Origin: Cavenderia fasciculata | Taxonomy: Eukaryota; Evosea; Eumycetozoa; Acytosteliales; Cavenderiaceae | Reading direction: 5' to 3' | NCBI RefSeq assembly: GCF_000203815.1 | Contig: NW_004457695.1 | Span: 496,001 to 560,000, forward strand | Length of the DNA stretch: 64,000 nt | In this document: positions 25,464 to 36,889 of the stretch, piece by piece | Layout of the letters: every line of letters begins with the position of its first letter | How positions within the stretch are numbered: position 1 is the stretch's first letter | The notes under the pieces: model-generated | What the model saw: the letters and a program-made list of their open reading frames with translations, nothing else | Told to the model about the DNA's origin: nothing | Databases searched by the model: none | Made by a program: the position numbers and the translations under genes

Positions 25464-26907
25464 ATGATGAATTCATGGTTTATGCACCCTTTAGAAGAAC
25501 TTTCAAGCCTCAAGCACTCAATTGACGAGACGTTTAGAAACTGGTCTGGCAACATGACCTCCAACTCGAGCCAACCAATGGACTGGGGATGGAAGCCAAG
25601 AATGGACGTTAGCGAAAGCCGCAACTGCTACAAGGTTGTCCTCGAGCTTCCAGGTTTCCAAAAGGAGGATTTGGACGTTCAAGTCAACGGTCGTTTCCTC
25701 TCCATCAAGGGTTCCAAGTACACTGAATCCAAGGAAGGTGATTGGAGATTCCATCGTCGTGAAAGATATTCTGGTGGTGAATTCCATCGTGCTGTTGCTC
25801 TTCCAGAAGGTAAATATATTAAATATCAAAATGAAATATCAAATCAAAAATATTCAATATTCTAATTTCTTTTTTTTAATTTTAATTTTTTTTTATTTTG
25901 TAGGAATTGATGGATCATCCATTCAAGCAAAATTCCAAGGAGGTATTTTGACATTGACCATTCCAAAGCATGGTGGTAACAATGCTCAACACGTTTCATT
26001 GTTGGGTAGTGAGGAACATGCCTCGAGACGTGGTGTCATTGAAGCCGAGGAACGTGAACGTAGACGTAGAATGGAGGAGCAAGACCCCATGCTCTCGAGA
26101 AACCACTGGATTGCCAGCCGCATGGGCACCGTCATCGACGAGGAACGTGAACGTTACAGAAGAATGCACCAATTCGACGAGTTCTACGAGAAGCAGTCCA
26201 ACACCAACCGTCGTGTCACCATCCAACTCGAGAACAACGAGCGTCAACGTCGTATCCACGACCACCGTGGTGAAGCCGAGAAGAAGAAGAACGCCATGCG
26301 TGTCAGCAAGATGATCAAGACTTGCGGCACAACCAACCCACGTTCACTCCTTGGCAAGACCAACATGCGTAGCAGATCTCAACACACTCACAAGCACTCT
26401 CACTCTGGTAGAAAGCAACAACAACAAAACCTTGGATTCACTGGAAAGACCAACTTTGGTAACAAGAGTGCCTACAGTGAAATGTTGCCATCCAACTTTG
26501 GATGTTACAACAAGCAAGCCTGGAAGCAATGCAATGACCTCGAAAACAAGGAACGTTCCGAGCGTATCAGAGACATTTCTCGTCAAAACTGTTGCAAGGC
26601 CAATGCCAAGCGTGTCAGCAACATGATCAAGCAAGGCAGCACTCGTATCCATCTCAACCACATTCCATCATCTTCAACATCCAAGAAGGTGTCTATCTCC
26701 TCCTCCTCCTCCAACAACAACAACAAGAGTACCATGTACTACACCAAGCCAGCTCCATCCTACTTTAACAACAACAAGACTGGTCATTTCCTCAACAACC
26801 TCGAGGAAAAGGAACGTCAACGTAGACTCAACGACAAGAGAGGTCAAATGGAAGCCAAAAAGAATGCTGCCAAGATTGCCAACATGATTGGTAATGCCAG
26901 TTTCTAA
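25464..26907 (+). CDS. Small heat-shock (alpha-crystallin) protein with basic repeat extension
   Basis: Two exons, 25464-25809 and 25904-26907, phase 1 intron, about 449 residues. Residues about 45-140 form a complete alpha-crystallin domain: WGWKPRMDVSESRNCYKVVL, ELPGFQKEDLDVQVNGRFLS, GEFHRAVALPEGIDGSS and the closing GGILTLTIPK motif. Such domains act as ATP-independent holdases. Small heat-shock proteins are normally 150-220 residues; here about 300 more residues follow, very rich in Arg, Lys, Glu and Asn. They include three 30-residue repeats of the pattern LExxERxxRIxDxRxxxxxKKNAxRVxxMI encoded at 26227-26316, 26539-26628 and 26800-26889, plus two weaker EERERxRRM segments before them. 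Third-position C/G bias marks high expression. The extension's function is unknown; nucleic-acid or filament binding is possible from its charge. Confidence 0.9.
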
Positions 26908-27239
26908 ACCATCATTGATCAACAACAACAACAACCAATCAAATCAATATATAATTCACCATTTAATATTTAATATTTAATATTTTTAATATTTATATTA
27001 AATTCATCAAATCATTCACTCCACTCCATCTTCCACACACAAAAACAAAATATATATTTATAACTAACTAACTATGATCCTTTACAAATAAAATTAGATA
27101 GATTAAAATAATTTTAATTTTAAATTGTATTCAAATATTTCTTTAATTTCAAACTAGTTTGTTTTTTTTGTTATATGTGTTTTTTTAAATAAAATAACTT
27201 TGTAAAAGATCATGATTACTTTTATTTATTTTGTTTATT
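26908..27239. other. 3' region of the alpha-crystallin gene
   Basis: AT-rich, with TTTAATA repeats (26965-26985) and AATAAA-like signals (27089-27094, 27188-27193). No gene seen. Confidence 0.5.
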
Positions 27240-28080
27240 TAATATGTTGTTAGCCCTACTAGGTACAGTCAGCAATATAAAGATATCCTTGTCATATTCT
27301 TTGACAAGTATTTTAATTAGAGCAATACACATTGGTTACTATATTATGATTGTATGTTAATTAGAAGAACTAACATTCCTCAACCTTACTTTATTTGATT
27401 TTCTGTATCATGTGATATTACATCATTCTGCAGAATACATCATCACAGTTCATTCTGCAATCCAAAGGGTATTACCCTATATTATAGGTACAATTAAACA
27501 GGTCTTTACTTTACTTGAGGTGATATATTCTCGTGTAGCCCTACGATTATTGTTACAATTTATCGAACGATTTCAATCGAATTTGGTTCAATATAATGGA
27601 ATTGGTTTCAACAGGTTTACTTATATCGTGGCTGTATCTGTTTAATAGATAGATATCTGAATAAAAGTCATCAATTGGATCAATCAAAGAAATCTATGTG
27701 TGCAATGGATACTTGACATATCGATAAATAGAGTTGACTTTTTAGATGCTATGAGCACATATGATTGGTTTAGAAGTAGTTTGCTTATGGGCGCAATCAA
27801 GTCTGATAACTAAATCATTGTGTTTTTATCTTTTAGGTCATTACAAGCATAGAAAGGTAGTATAGGATATTTATCAAATGATTGGACATTAGCTTTACCT
27901 TTGCGGTTTTATGGTTACACACATCTACATGGACAGAATATGGATACTAGTTTAACATTATATGGTGGGATAAGAATGAATCGATTTTGGGTCTTTGTCT
28001 TTGGCTTTTATGTTTGGATGTGACCACTAGGTACCATCAATCACAATAGGTATGATCATAATAATATAGTTTAGGTATTT
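27240..28080 (+). pseudogene. Decayed coding-like DNA, family not recognised
   Basis: The plus strand keeps protein-like stretches in broken frames, for example LRLLLQFIERFQSNLVQYNG near 27540-27600 and YLSNDWTLALPLRFYGYTHL near 27870-27930, with sharper base composition than the flanking intergenic DNA. It cannot be read as one gene, and I do not recognise the source family, so it may be an old host gene or an old mobile element. It lies directly before the foldback at 28166-28271. Confidence 0.3.
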
Positions 28081-28165
28081 GTTAGAAAATGATTAGTTTT
28101 AATTTCGGAGGCCCCTCCTTCAAACTAGAAGTCATGGGTTTTATAACAGAATCGTCATACCAAGG

Positions 28166-28271
28166 AGTCGCCTCACCTAGGTCAAGCGATTTCTCAGTCA
28201 ATGAACTAGAGTACCTATATTCACTCTAATAGTTCATTGACTTGGAAATCGCTTGATCTAGTCGTGTAAGG
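28166..28271. repeat. Foldback: 41-42 bp inverted repeat with 23 bp loop
   Basis: Left arm 28166-28207 (contains GTCAAGCGATTTCTCAGTCA) and right arm 28231-28271 (contains GACTTGGAAATCGCTTGATC) are reverse complements with only a few mismatches. It would form a long hairpin in DNA or RNA. It could be the terminal part of a small foldback/MITE-like element or a hairpin transcript; no coding frame spans it. Confidence 0.7.
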
Positions 28272-28462
28272 TTGGACAAGTACAAGTAAACAATTATTTA
28301 AAGAATAAATTAATTTATTCTTCTTTTGGTAAGTATTGATTATTTAGAAGAAAATCTTTGGTACAACCATAAATATCTGTCACCATAACTTTTTATTTTC
28401 ACATATTTTTTATAAATAGTAGTAATAGTAATATGAATAATTAATAGTGATAATAGGAATAT

Positions 28463-30568
28463 ATGTTAACATTTCAAGTTATATTTAGAGTATCATATAT
28501 TAGAGGATTGATATTCAACCAGGTAGGTGAAATATCTAAAGTATATATACAATCACAGTCAAAGGCAAGAGCAGGTAATGGTGAAAGAAAAAGAGGTCGT
28601 AGACAACGACCACAACAACAACCACCATTGGGACCATTAAAAGGAAGAGATATCATTCAATTACCTTGTCTTGCAATGATATCAAGATATGCAATGCCGT
28701 GGCAGTTTATTCGTCACTATCTACCTGATCAGTGTTTAGAGTTAAAAAGAAGAAGATTACAAGTGATTAGTGAATACTGTTGGCATAGGAATGCAAAGTT
28801 GGAGACACTAAAACATCTACTAGAATGGTCACCAGACTATGAACCAAATGAAGCCTATATGATATACCAAATCATACAGGCTGGTAACCTAGAGATCATG
28901 ACCTACATACTCGAGAGATACCCTAGTATCGGTCAAAGAGCCCTCAGTAATGCAATTGATGCTGCATGCAAACTAGGTGATCTCACAACTCTAAAGCTTC
29001 TCAATACATTTGAGAACGCTGATTGTTCTCGGTATGCTATGTTTAATGCTGTCAAGAATGCAGACTTTGAAATGGTAAAATATTTACACCAACATAGAAA
29101 TGATGGTTGTCACCATTTTCCATTCTCTGGTCAAATTAAATCAAATTATCTTGATATTCTTAAAGTATGTATAGAGAAAGAGAAAGATAAATATATATGT
29201 ATCTATTCTAATGAATTATATTCTATCAATCTTAGTTCTTTCATTTAAATCAAGAAAAATACCCAAAGATATTTGATTCAAATGTTTTAGATTATGCTGC
29301 ATGTAATGGGTTCATCGATATTGTAAAGTTTTGTCATGAACATAGAAAACTAGATGGAGCAACAACGAAAGCAATGGATGAAGCGTCTTGTCAAGGTCAC
29401 ATTGAAATTCTTTTATTCCTTCATGAGAATAGGACTGAAGGAGCATCAACCGATGCTATAGATAGAGCAGCCCAAAATGGGTTCATAGAAAGCATAAAGT
29501 TTCTTCATGAGAATAGGAGTGAAGGGGCAACATTCAAGGCAATGGATTTAGCAGCTAAAAATGGTCATATGAACATTCTATTATATTTACATCAGAATAG
29601 GAGTGAAGGAGCATCATCCAATGCTATGGATACGGCAGCTGAAAGAGGCTACTTTGAAATTGTAAAGTTTCTTCATGAGCATCGTACTGAAGGATGTTCT
29701 AGTGGTGCAATTGACCAAGTGGTGAAAACTGAAAACATGGAAATCCTTTTATACCTTGTTCACACTGTCAAAGCACAGTGTACAGAGGCAGCTGTTAAAA
29801 CTGCAATAGAACTTGGTAGATTGGATATATTGACTCTTTTACACGACCATTATGCAAAGTGCGATATTTGGAGTCAAAGAGACATGGACTTGGCAGCGGG
29901 TTTGGGTAATTTAGAAATTGTAAAGTTCCTTGGTCAACATCGTAGTGAAGGGTGTACAAAGAAAGCAATCGACAGAGCAGCAACTAACGGTCACTTTGAA
30001 ATGGTTCAATATCTTTATCAACATCGTACTGAAGGTGCATCAACAAGAGCATTGGATAGAGCAGCAACTAACGGTCACATGGAAATCCTCCAATTCCTTT
30101 ATCAACGTAGAACTGAAGATGCATCAATGGATGCAATGGATGGTGCAAGTAAAAATGGTCATTTTGAAATTGTTAAAGTATGTAGTAGTACAAACCAATA
30201 CAAATAATAATTATTTATTTATATTTATTTATTATTTATAGTTTTTAAATGATCATGAACAAGGATGTATATCTCAGTCTGTAAGTTATGCATGTTCTGG
30301 AGGCAATTTAGAAATGGTAAAGTATATGGCAGATATTCTCAAGAGTAGAGAATCATTACCAGAGCAATTAAACCAAATATTTGAAGAATCATTGGTACAT
30401 GCAGCCGAGGCAGGACATATTGAAGTTGTCAAATACATTCTAGCAACATTTGATATACCCACACTACATGAAATGACAATCTTACAATTAAGTAGAGCAA
30501 GAGATCATTATGAAATTGTTGATATTTTAAAGAATCGATTCCCACAATTAATAAATAAGTTTAATTAA
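28463..30568 (+). CDS. Ankyrin-repeat family protein (dictyostelid LIF-motif type)
   Basis: Three exons: 28463-29164, 29236-30177 and 30242-30568, all phase 0, about 656 residues. The N-terminus FRVSYIRGLIFNQVGEISKV matches the start of the protein at 52687 (FKNRYLLKTIFKHAHQLSLN), marking a dictyostelid-specific family. From about residue 115 the protein is a solenoid of some 15 helix pairs of about 28-30 residues with the recurring pattern A-x-D-x-A-A-x-x-G-H-x-E-I-x-x-F-L-H-x-x-R-x-E-G (e.g. DRAATNGHFEMVQYLYQHRT). This is a divergent ankyrin-like repeat. No other domain seen apart from a basic stretch near residue 40 (GERKRGRRQRPQQQ). Likely cytosolic protein binding. Such genes are highly multiplied in dictyostelids; an individual role cannot be given. 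Confidence 0.85.
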
Positions 30569-30631
30569 TTTGAATTGATTCATTCTATTTATTGATTGAT
30601 TTATTTTATTTATTTATTTATCTACCTTTTT

Positions 30632-32044
30632 TTAAAACTTTTTAAACAATTTGTTTTTTAATAATTTAAGATAGATTACTTTACTGGTATCAGGTCTTTG
30701 ATAAATATCAAAGTCTACTTGTCTAAGGTTTTCGAGATAGTTTTCACAGATTTCCGATTGGAGGAAAGCTTGGCGAACGTTGGATGGCACGTCAAAGGTA
30801 CGAGCCTTGTCGAGATGTGCTTTGGCACGACTGGCCATCTCAAAGATAGCTTCCTTCATCTTGTCTTGTTGGGCATCGGATCCCTGGAACAAAAGTTCGG
30901 CAACGATACCATACTTGTTGGTGATAGATGTTGGAATGTACAACTTGCGTGTACGGATATGGTATGGAGTACCACGAATCAATGTAACCAAACCCATAGC
31001 CTTTCCAAGATGACTGGCAGCATGTTCAACGTCAGAGTTTCCCTTGACTCCCATCGATTCCAATGTCAACATGAGCAATGATGTATTAATGTCGTCAGAA
31101 TAAGCTTCCAATTCCTCTAAATCCTTTGGTTGTACAGCATCAAGATCCTTGTCACGTCTATTCAATAATTTAATAAACCATGTCTTTGATAATCCTCTTT
31201 CTTTAATTTGTTGTGCCAATACTCTAATTAATGGTTGATCATATACTCTTCCCTACAAAATGATTAAAGAAATAGATTAATATCAATATTTAGAAGATCT
31301 AGGGTTATATATATATATATATATTATACTTTTACTTACATTATAAATACTATTGATAGCATCTTTCCAAAAGGCTAATTTATTCTTTGACATTTGACGT
31401 TTTTCTGGACTTGGATCAGTGGCAGTTTCAACATTGAATGTACGTGTAGCCAATGAAGTCATCTTTGGACCTTCTTCTGAAAGTAGAATCGAACAAATAA
31501 ATGATTCATAATCAGTCTTGTTTAATCTATCGGTAACATATCTAACATCTTGTTTTGATGCCAAATCTTTAATTGAAATTGATTTTGAATTTGATTGTTG
31601 TTCTTGTTGTTGTGAAGATGATGGAGCAGCTGAAGCAGCAGCTGTATTGTTTTGACCATGATTACCATCACATTCAACACCACCGTGACTATGACCATGT
31701 TGCTTTGGTTGTTGTTTTGGTTGTGGCTTTGGTACACCATGATTACCATCACATTCAACGCCACCATGACTATGACCGTGTTGTTTTGGTTGTTGTTTTG
31801 GTTGTGGTTGTTGTTTAGGTTCACCATGATTACCATCACATGGAACACCACCATGACTATGACCATGTTGAAGTGATTGACTTGATGAAAAGTAACTTCT
31901 CAATGAATATGATGACGACGATGATGTTGATGGTACAGTTGCCATGGTCGATCCTACAACTTGTTTCATATTGACCAAACAAGCATTTGATTTGTATAAA
32001 TTCAAAGTAACTGTACTAGTCAACTTGATTGTATTTTTGAACAT
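30632..32044 (-). CDS. ndufaf6: NDUFAF6-like complex I assembly factor with His-rich repeats
   Basis: Mitochondrial assembly factor for respiratory complex I, a member of the squalene/phytoene synthase fold that is not known to make isoprenoids. Two exons: 32044-31340 and 31252-30632, phase 0, about 441 residues. Family signs in the C-terminal two thirds: LASKQDVRYVTDRLNKTDYE, LAFWKDAINSIYNGRVYDQP, DLEELEAYSDDINTSLLMLT, HLGKAMGLVTLIRGTPYHIR, RKLYIPTSITNKYG and the end LRQVDFDIYQRP. The first 50 residues are a basic, Ser-rich presequence suitable for mitochondrial import. Between them, at residues 60-74, 89-103 and 116-130, lie three copies of HGHSHGGVxCDGNHG separated by Gln/Pro/Lys linkers; I know of no such insert in the family. 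A metal-binding role is inference. It is divergently transcribed from rpb3. Confidence 0.88.
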
Positions 32045-32513
32045 TCCTCTATTCTATCTATCTCTTTTAAAACAAACAAACTACAACAAAAGTAAAAGTA
32101 AATGAATCAGAAAATATTACTTTTAATCACCAACACCCTCCCCATAGTTATGAAAATTGAAAAAAATCGATTTTTTATCTTCATCTTCTTTTCTCGAATC
32201 AATGAACTACTTTACATCCCAATTCATTAAATTAGTAGTCATTTGATTGGATCATTTGAATCGATTGTATTGATAGATAGATAAATAGATAAATAGAATA
32301 GACAATAGTATAAACGACTGACTGTATACAACGAACAAACGAACAACTCAACATCATTATTTATCAATAGATCAATCAATCATTCAATCCCAACCAAATC
32401 ATTCAACTGACAACCAACCAAATCATTCAACCAACCAACCCTATTGGATAATAATCTACTAGTAGAACATTCGAGAGATAAATTAAATATATATATAAAT
32501 AGAGTACAAAGAC
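32045..32513. other. Divergent promoter region, ndufaf6 / rpb3
   Basis: A 469-bp spacer between two divergent housekeeping genes; AT-rich with ATCATTCAA(C) repeats near 32370-32440. No gene seen. Confidence 0.6.
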
Positions 32514-33512
32514 ATGTCACATACATTACTTCGTATGCCAAACCTTGAAATTTTGGAGTTAAAGAATGATAGCATAACGTTTGTGTTGTCAAATACAGAT
32601 ATTAGTGTGGCCAATGCATTGCGTCGTATTATGATTGCAGAGGTGCCAACGATGGCAATCGATTTGGTCGAGTTTCAAACAAATACATCGGTGCTGTGCG
32701 ACGAGTTTATCGCCCATCGTCTCGGGCTCATCCCATTGACGAGTCACAAGGTCGAGTCGTTCAACTACACACGTGAATGTTCGTGTACCGAACGTTGCAC
32801 CGAATGCAGCGTCGAGTTTAACCTCAATGTAAAGTGTTTGGACAGAGCACTCGAAGTCACTTCATCAGACTTGCAATCACAAAACGACAATGTCTTTCCC
32901 GTGTCGGCGAGCGACAATGTCTACGGCAACACATCGGGTGCCATCCCCATCGTCCGTCTCCGCAAGGGTCAGGAAGTCAAACTCAAAGCAATCGCAAAGA
33001 AGGGTGTTGGAAAAGAACACGCCAAATGGATTCCAACCTGTATCGCCACCTACCAATTCCAACCAAAGATTGTTGTAAATCAAAATAGATTCGATGAATT
33101 AAGTGATCGACAAAAAGATGAATGGTACATACACATATATACATATATACATATATATATATATATAAAGAGAGAGATAGAATACAAATAGAGATAGATA
33201 TTAATATATTTTATATATTTATATATTTATAGGATTTCAAGTTGTCCAACCAATGTATTTAAATATAATCCAAATTCAATGCAACAAGTAACGACCGATG
33301 ACCTTAAATGTATGTTTTGTCAAGAGTGTGTAAAGAAGTCTGAAGCACTTGGCAAACCCGATCTTGTCTCGGTAGAACAGAAACAAGACCGATTTATTTT
33401 TACCGTAGAGACTAGTGGAGCCCTCAGACCAGAAGAAATAGTCCTGGCTGGAATTCAAATCATAAAGGAAAAATTAATACGTATTCAAACTCAAATTCAA
33501 AAAGGTTTATAA
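32514..33512 (+). CDS. rpb3: RNA polymerase II subunit RPB3
   Basis: RPB3 pairs with RPB11 to nucleate assembly of RNA polymerase II, as the alpha homodimer does in bacteria. Two exons, 32514-33124 and 33233-33512, phase 2 intron splitting a Trp codon, about 296 residues. Family signs: the alpha-like dimerisation start NDSITFVLSNTDISVANALR followed by RRIMIAEVPTMAIDLVEF, the shelf motif FIAHRLGLIPL, and the zinc loop CSCTERCTEC with the CxC-x3-C-x2-C spacing of eukaryotic RPB3. It keeps the C-terminal helix (GIQIIKEKLIRIQTQIQ). Length is normal for the family (yeast 318, human 275). RPAC1 (Pol I/III) is the alternative, but the zinc loop and length favour RPB3. Confidence 0.95.
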
Positions 33513-33667
33513 ATAATAAATAAATAAATAACAAAATAACAAACAAACAAACAAGCAAATAATAACTATAGTATAATAATATAATAATAATAATAATAAT
33601 ATTTTATTAAATAATTAAATAAATGTCTTTTGGATATTATTATTTATTTAATTATTTAATTATTTAA

Positions 33668-35968
33668 TTAGTTTATTTGTTTAACTGACCAATTCATTTG
33701 ATTATCAAATAATAATAATTGTTGATGATGTTTGATGAGTGATTCACGATGTCCAACTGATAATACGGTGATTCCAAGTTGTTGACATTGTTGATAGACA
33801 AGATCTTCGGTTGCATGTGGAATGGAACTGGTTGATTCATCCATCATTGCAAACATTGGTCTATGATAAAACATTCTGAGAATACTGATGATTTGTTGTT
33901 CACCAGGTGACAATTGATTAAGCCAATTGTGTGTCAAGTCGTTGAGATCACCACGTCTCTTTATCTCTTGTTCTCTATCGATTAAATATCCCATTGACAA
34001 TCGATCAAATAATTCTCTCAATTCCGATGGTGGGATATTATGAGTTGCCACAGTGTAGGGATAGACAATCTGATCTTCCAAAGATCCAAAAATCAAATAA
34101 GGTTGTTGTGAAAGAAAGAATAATCGATTGTTACATGGTCGAGTAATAGTTCCTGTATAATGTGACCATAATCCATTAATAACTCTAACCAATGAACTCT
34201 TTCCACATCCACTTGGTCCCATTATTAATAAATTATTTCCTTTTTCAACTTTAAATGATACATCTAAAAGAAATCAAAAGAGAAAATAGAATATTAATTA
34301 ATATTCAACTTGGTTTGTTTGTTTTGATTTGGTTTGTTGTTACATACTTGAATAAAGTGTTCTACCCTTTGGTGTAAAATAAGTAACATTTTCTAAAATG
34401 ATAGATTCAATACTTGAATTTACAATTAATTGTTTACCTTCATTATTATTATCAATAATGTTACCAGAGTTGAATTGAATAGAATGATTGGTTGGAGGAT
34501 TGTTGATGTTGAGGTTGTTTGATTTCTTTTCAAGTTTCTCTTGATCTTCTTTTTTCTTTTGTAGGTAGAGTTGATCGCATGATTCAATCATGGTGGATAT
34601 ACGTTGAATGTAGCTGGACATTTGAGAGATGTTGGTGGAGACGTTGATGTACTGGCTGAAACCACTGGCCAACATGATACAGTTGTATGAAAAGGTGGTG
34701 ACGTCAAACGACTCGATCGAAGTTTGCCAGTGGAGGAAGAGTGGGATTGCAATGATGAAGTAATTGACTAGCGACGCCAAATAGGTAAAGAGGTTGGAAC
34801 AGAGGTTCAACAGATAGGTGAATGCAATGACAAACACCTTGTTCTTCATGAGCACTGCAAATTGGTGACGAGCTTGATTCTCCTCGACCGAGGTTGGTTC
34901 AGAAGACCGACGACGTGCTAAATGTTGAAGAGCAATACTCTCGGAAAACGTACGTACTCGTAGATGTAAGTATCTGAAATCACCCTCCAAACGATCCTGT
35001 TGGAACGAGTATGATACGAGTGGCGACATGACATGTTTGGTAATAATATAGCCAAAGATAAAGTAGCCTGTCACAATAGCCGGTGCATACCAACCGATTC
35101 CCGTCCATGTCAAATACGTGTAGTATCCGATCGTGAGCGGTGCAGTCACCATCTGTGAGAGGACTGACGACAAGAGCTGGCAGAATTGGTCAATGTCGTC
35201 GGTCAGACGTTGGTCGGGGTTGTCAACCGTGTCGTCGAGTTGCAGCAGACGGTAATACAGCGACCGTGAAAAGTACCGTGTTTGCAACGTCAGCACGAGT
35301 GTGCGTCTCCACTGCCAAGACAGCGCATTTGTCACCATTGTAATAGTTGCGTCAAACGAAGCCGACAAGATGAGGATAAGTAATCCCTTGTAAGCATTTG
35401 TTTTAAAGGCGTCAAGATCACCCATAAACAACGACGAGTAGACTGACCCGAGGAATGTACCCGTAAACTTGGACGTGTATGTCTGGGAGATAGCCAATCC
35501 GAGCAATACAACCATCAAAGCACCCGAAATCAATGGGTTGTAAAAGAGTAGTGACACGATCGATCCCAACCTACGTAATAGTTTGAAATCATACTTTGTC
35601 TCTTTCTTTTGCTTGATATTGTCTGTTTGGTTGTAAATGTCTTTCCATCGTCTAAGGTGTGATTCCACAGTTGAAGGTACTCTATCATCCTTGGTTGACA
35701 ATAATCTTTTGATTTTTGATTTACTACTCTTTACTCCACCATTCTTTCTCTTTCTTAATCCGACTGCAGTGACAGTACTCTCTTCTTCTTCTTCTTCTTC
35801 ATCATCTTCATCTTCATCCATCCAATCATTGTCATGACGATTACGTATATTCTTGGCATGTTCTGATCTTCTTTCACCTTCTTCACTTTCATCGGTCAGT
35901 AATCTTGTTGTTGCAGATGATCGATGATGATGATCATCATCTCTTTGAGAATCTAGCAAGTTGCTCAT
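33668..35968 (-). CDS. ABC half transporter, subfamily D (ABCD4-like)
   Basis: Two exons: 35968-34348 and 34263-33668, phase 1, about 738 residues. The ATG at 35968 (MSNLLDSQRDDDHHH) is the first in frame. The N-terminal 130 residues are acidic and low-complexity; then a membrane domain with about five to six spans (LISGALMVVLLGLAIS, YKGLLILILSASFDATITMV, LTIGYYTYLTWTGIGWYAPA) carrying the subfamily D signature NPDQRLTDDIDQFC. One nucleotide-binding domain follows: Walker A GPSGCGKSS, signature LSPGE, Walker B MFAMMDES, H-loop SVGH. The LSPGE signature and the C-terminal block QQLGITVLSVGHRESL are closest to ABCD4, the lysosomal cobalamin transporter, rather than the peroxisomal ABCD1-3. Half transporters act as dimers. 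The usual Glu-Ala after Walker B Asp is Glu-Ser. Substrate is inferred only. Confidence 0.9.
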
Positions 35969-36889
35969 TTCGTTACTAACTGCAAGCAAACTAGAACAGA
36001 AGAAGAAGAAGAATGATCTTGTTGTTGTTGGTTTTAGCTACAAGGGAGGTGACAGTGATGTTCACTTGATGATCATTCACAAAGAAAGAATATTTCTGCA
36101 AGAAGTGATGAGTCAGAGGGTAACTTCAAGATAATGAACAACACTCGTTCTGATCGTTTCGAAAAAGACGGTATCCAAGGTGTCTGATTTTTTTTAAAAC
36201 TTTATAACATTTATCCCAGAGAGGTTTGTTTGTTTGTTTGTTTTTGCCGAAATAGAGTAAGGGATGACCGATCATGATCATCGGCTGTAACCAACACTTA
36301 TTATTATTATTATTTTTGTGGATTGTTACTGTGCACAGATAAATAATTTACTAATATTAATATTACTATCAAGCAGTAAACATAGATAGATAGATAGATA
36401 CCTTTAGAAATTGAATGAGAGGATGCATTATTATCTCATTCCTCGACACTTCAAAGATTATAATATAACCCAATGTCTTGCCTATGATAGTAGCAGCTGT
36501 AAATTGGGTTGGGTTTGTGACGTTTCATAGAGGCAATTTCAAAGTTTTAAAAAACTAAAACTATTTTTGGGTACCTGTATTTTTGTGGGTTGAAGATAAA
36601 AAAAATATTTATATCTAAATAAAAATCATCACAACCATAGTTTGTAAAACAACAAAAACACAAAACACTCCCACACGATTATTTATTATTATTATTATAT
36701 TGTTTTTATTATTATTATTATTATTCATTCACTCTTTCTTTACCATAATTGGCAATTAGTGTAATACTCTCATTCATTCACACTTCAAACATTCACATCA
36801 TTAAGTACACTCTACTTCATTCAACATTCATTCAATAGCAAGAATATATAAACATATAATTAATAACATATAGAATAGATTAATTAATC
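35969..36889. other. Divergent intergenic region
   Basis: Promoters of the ABC transporter (left) and the unknown gene at 36890 (right). Contains GTTT repeats (36226-36243), GATA repeats (36381-36400) and ATT runs. No gene seen. Confidence 0.6.
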
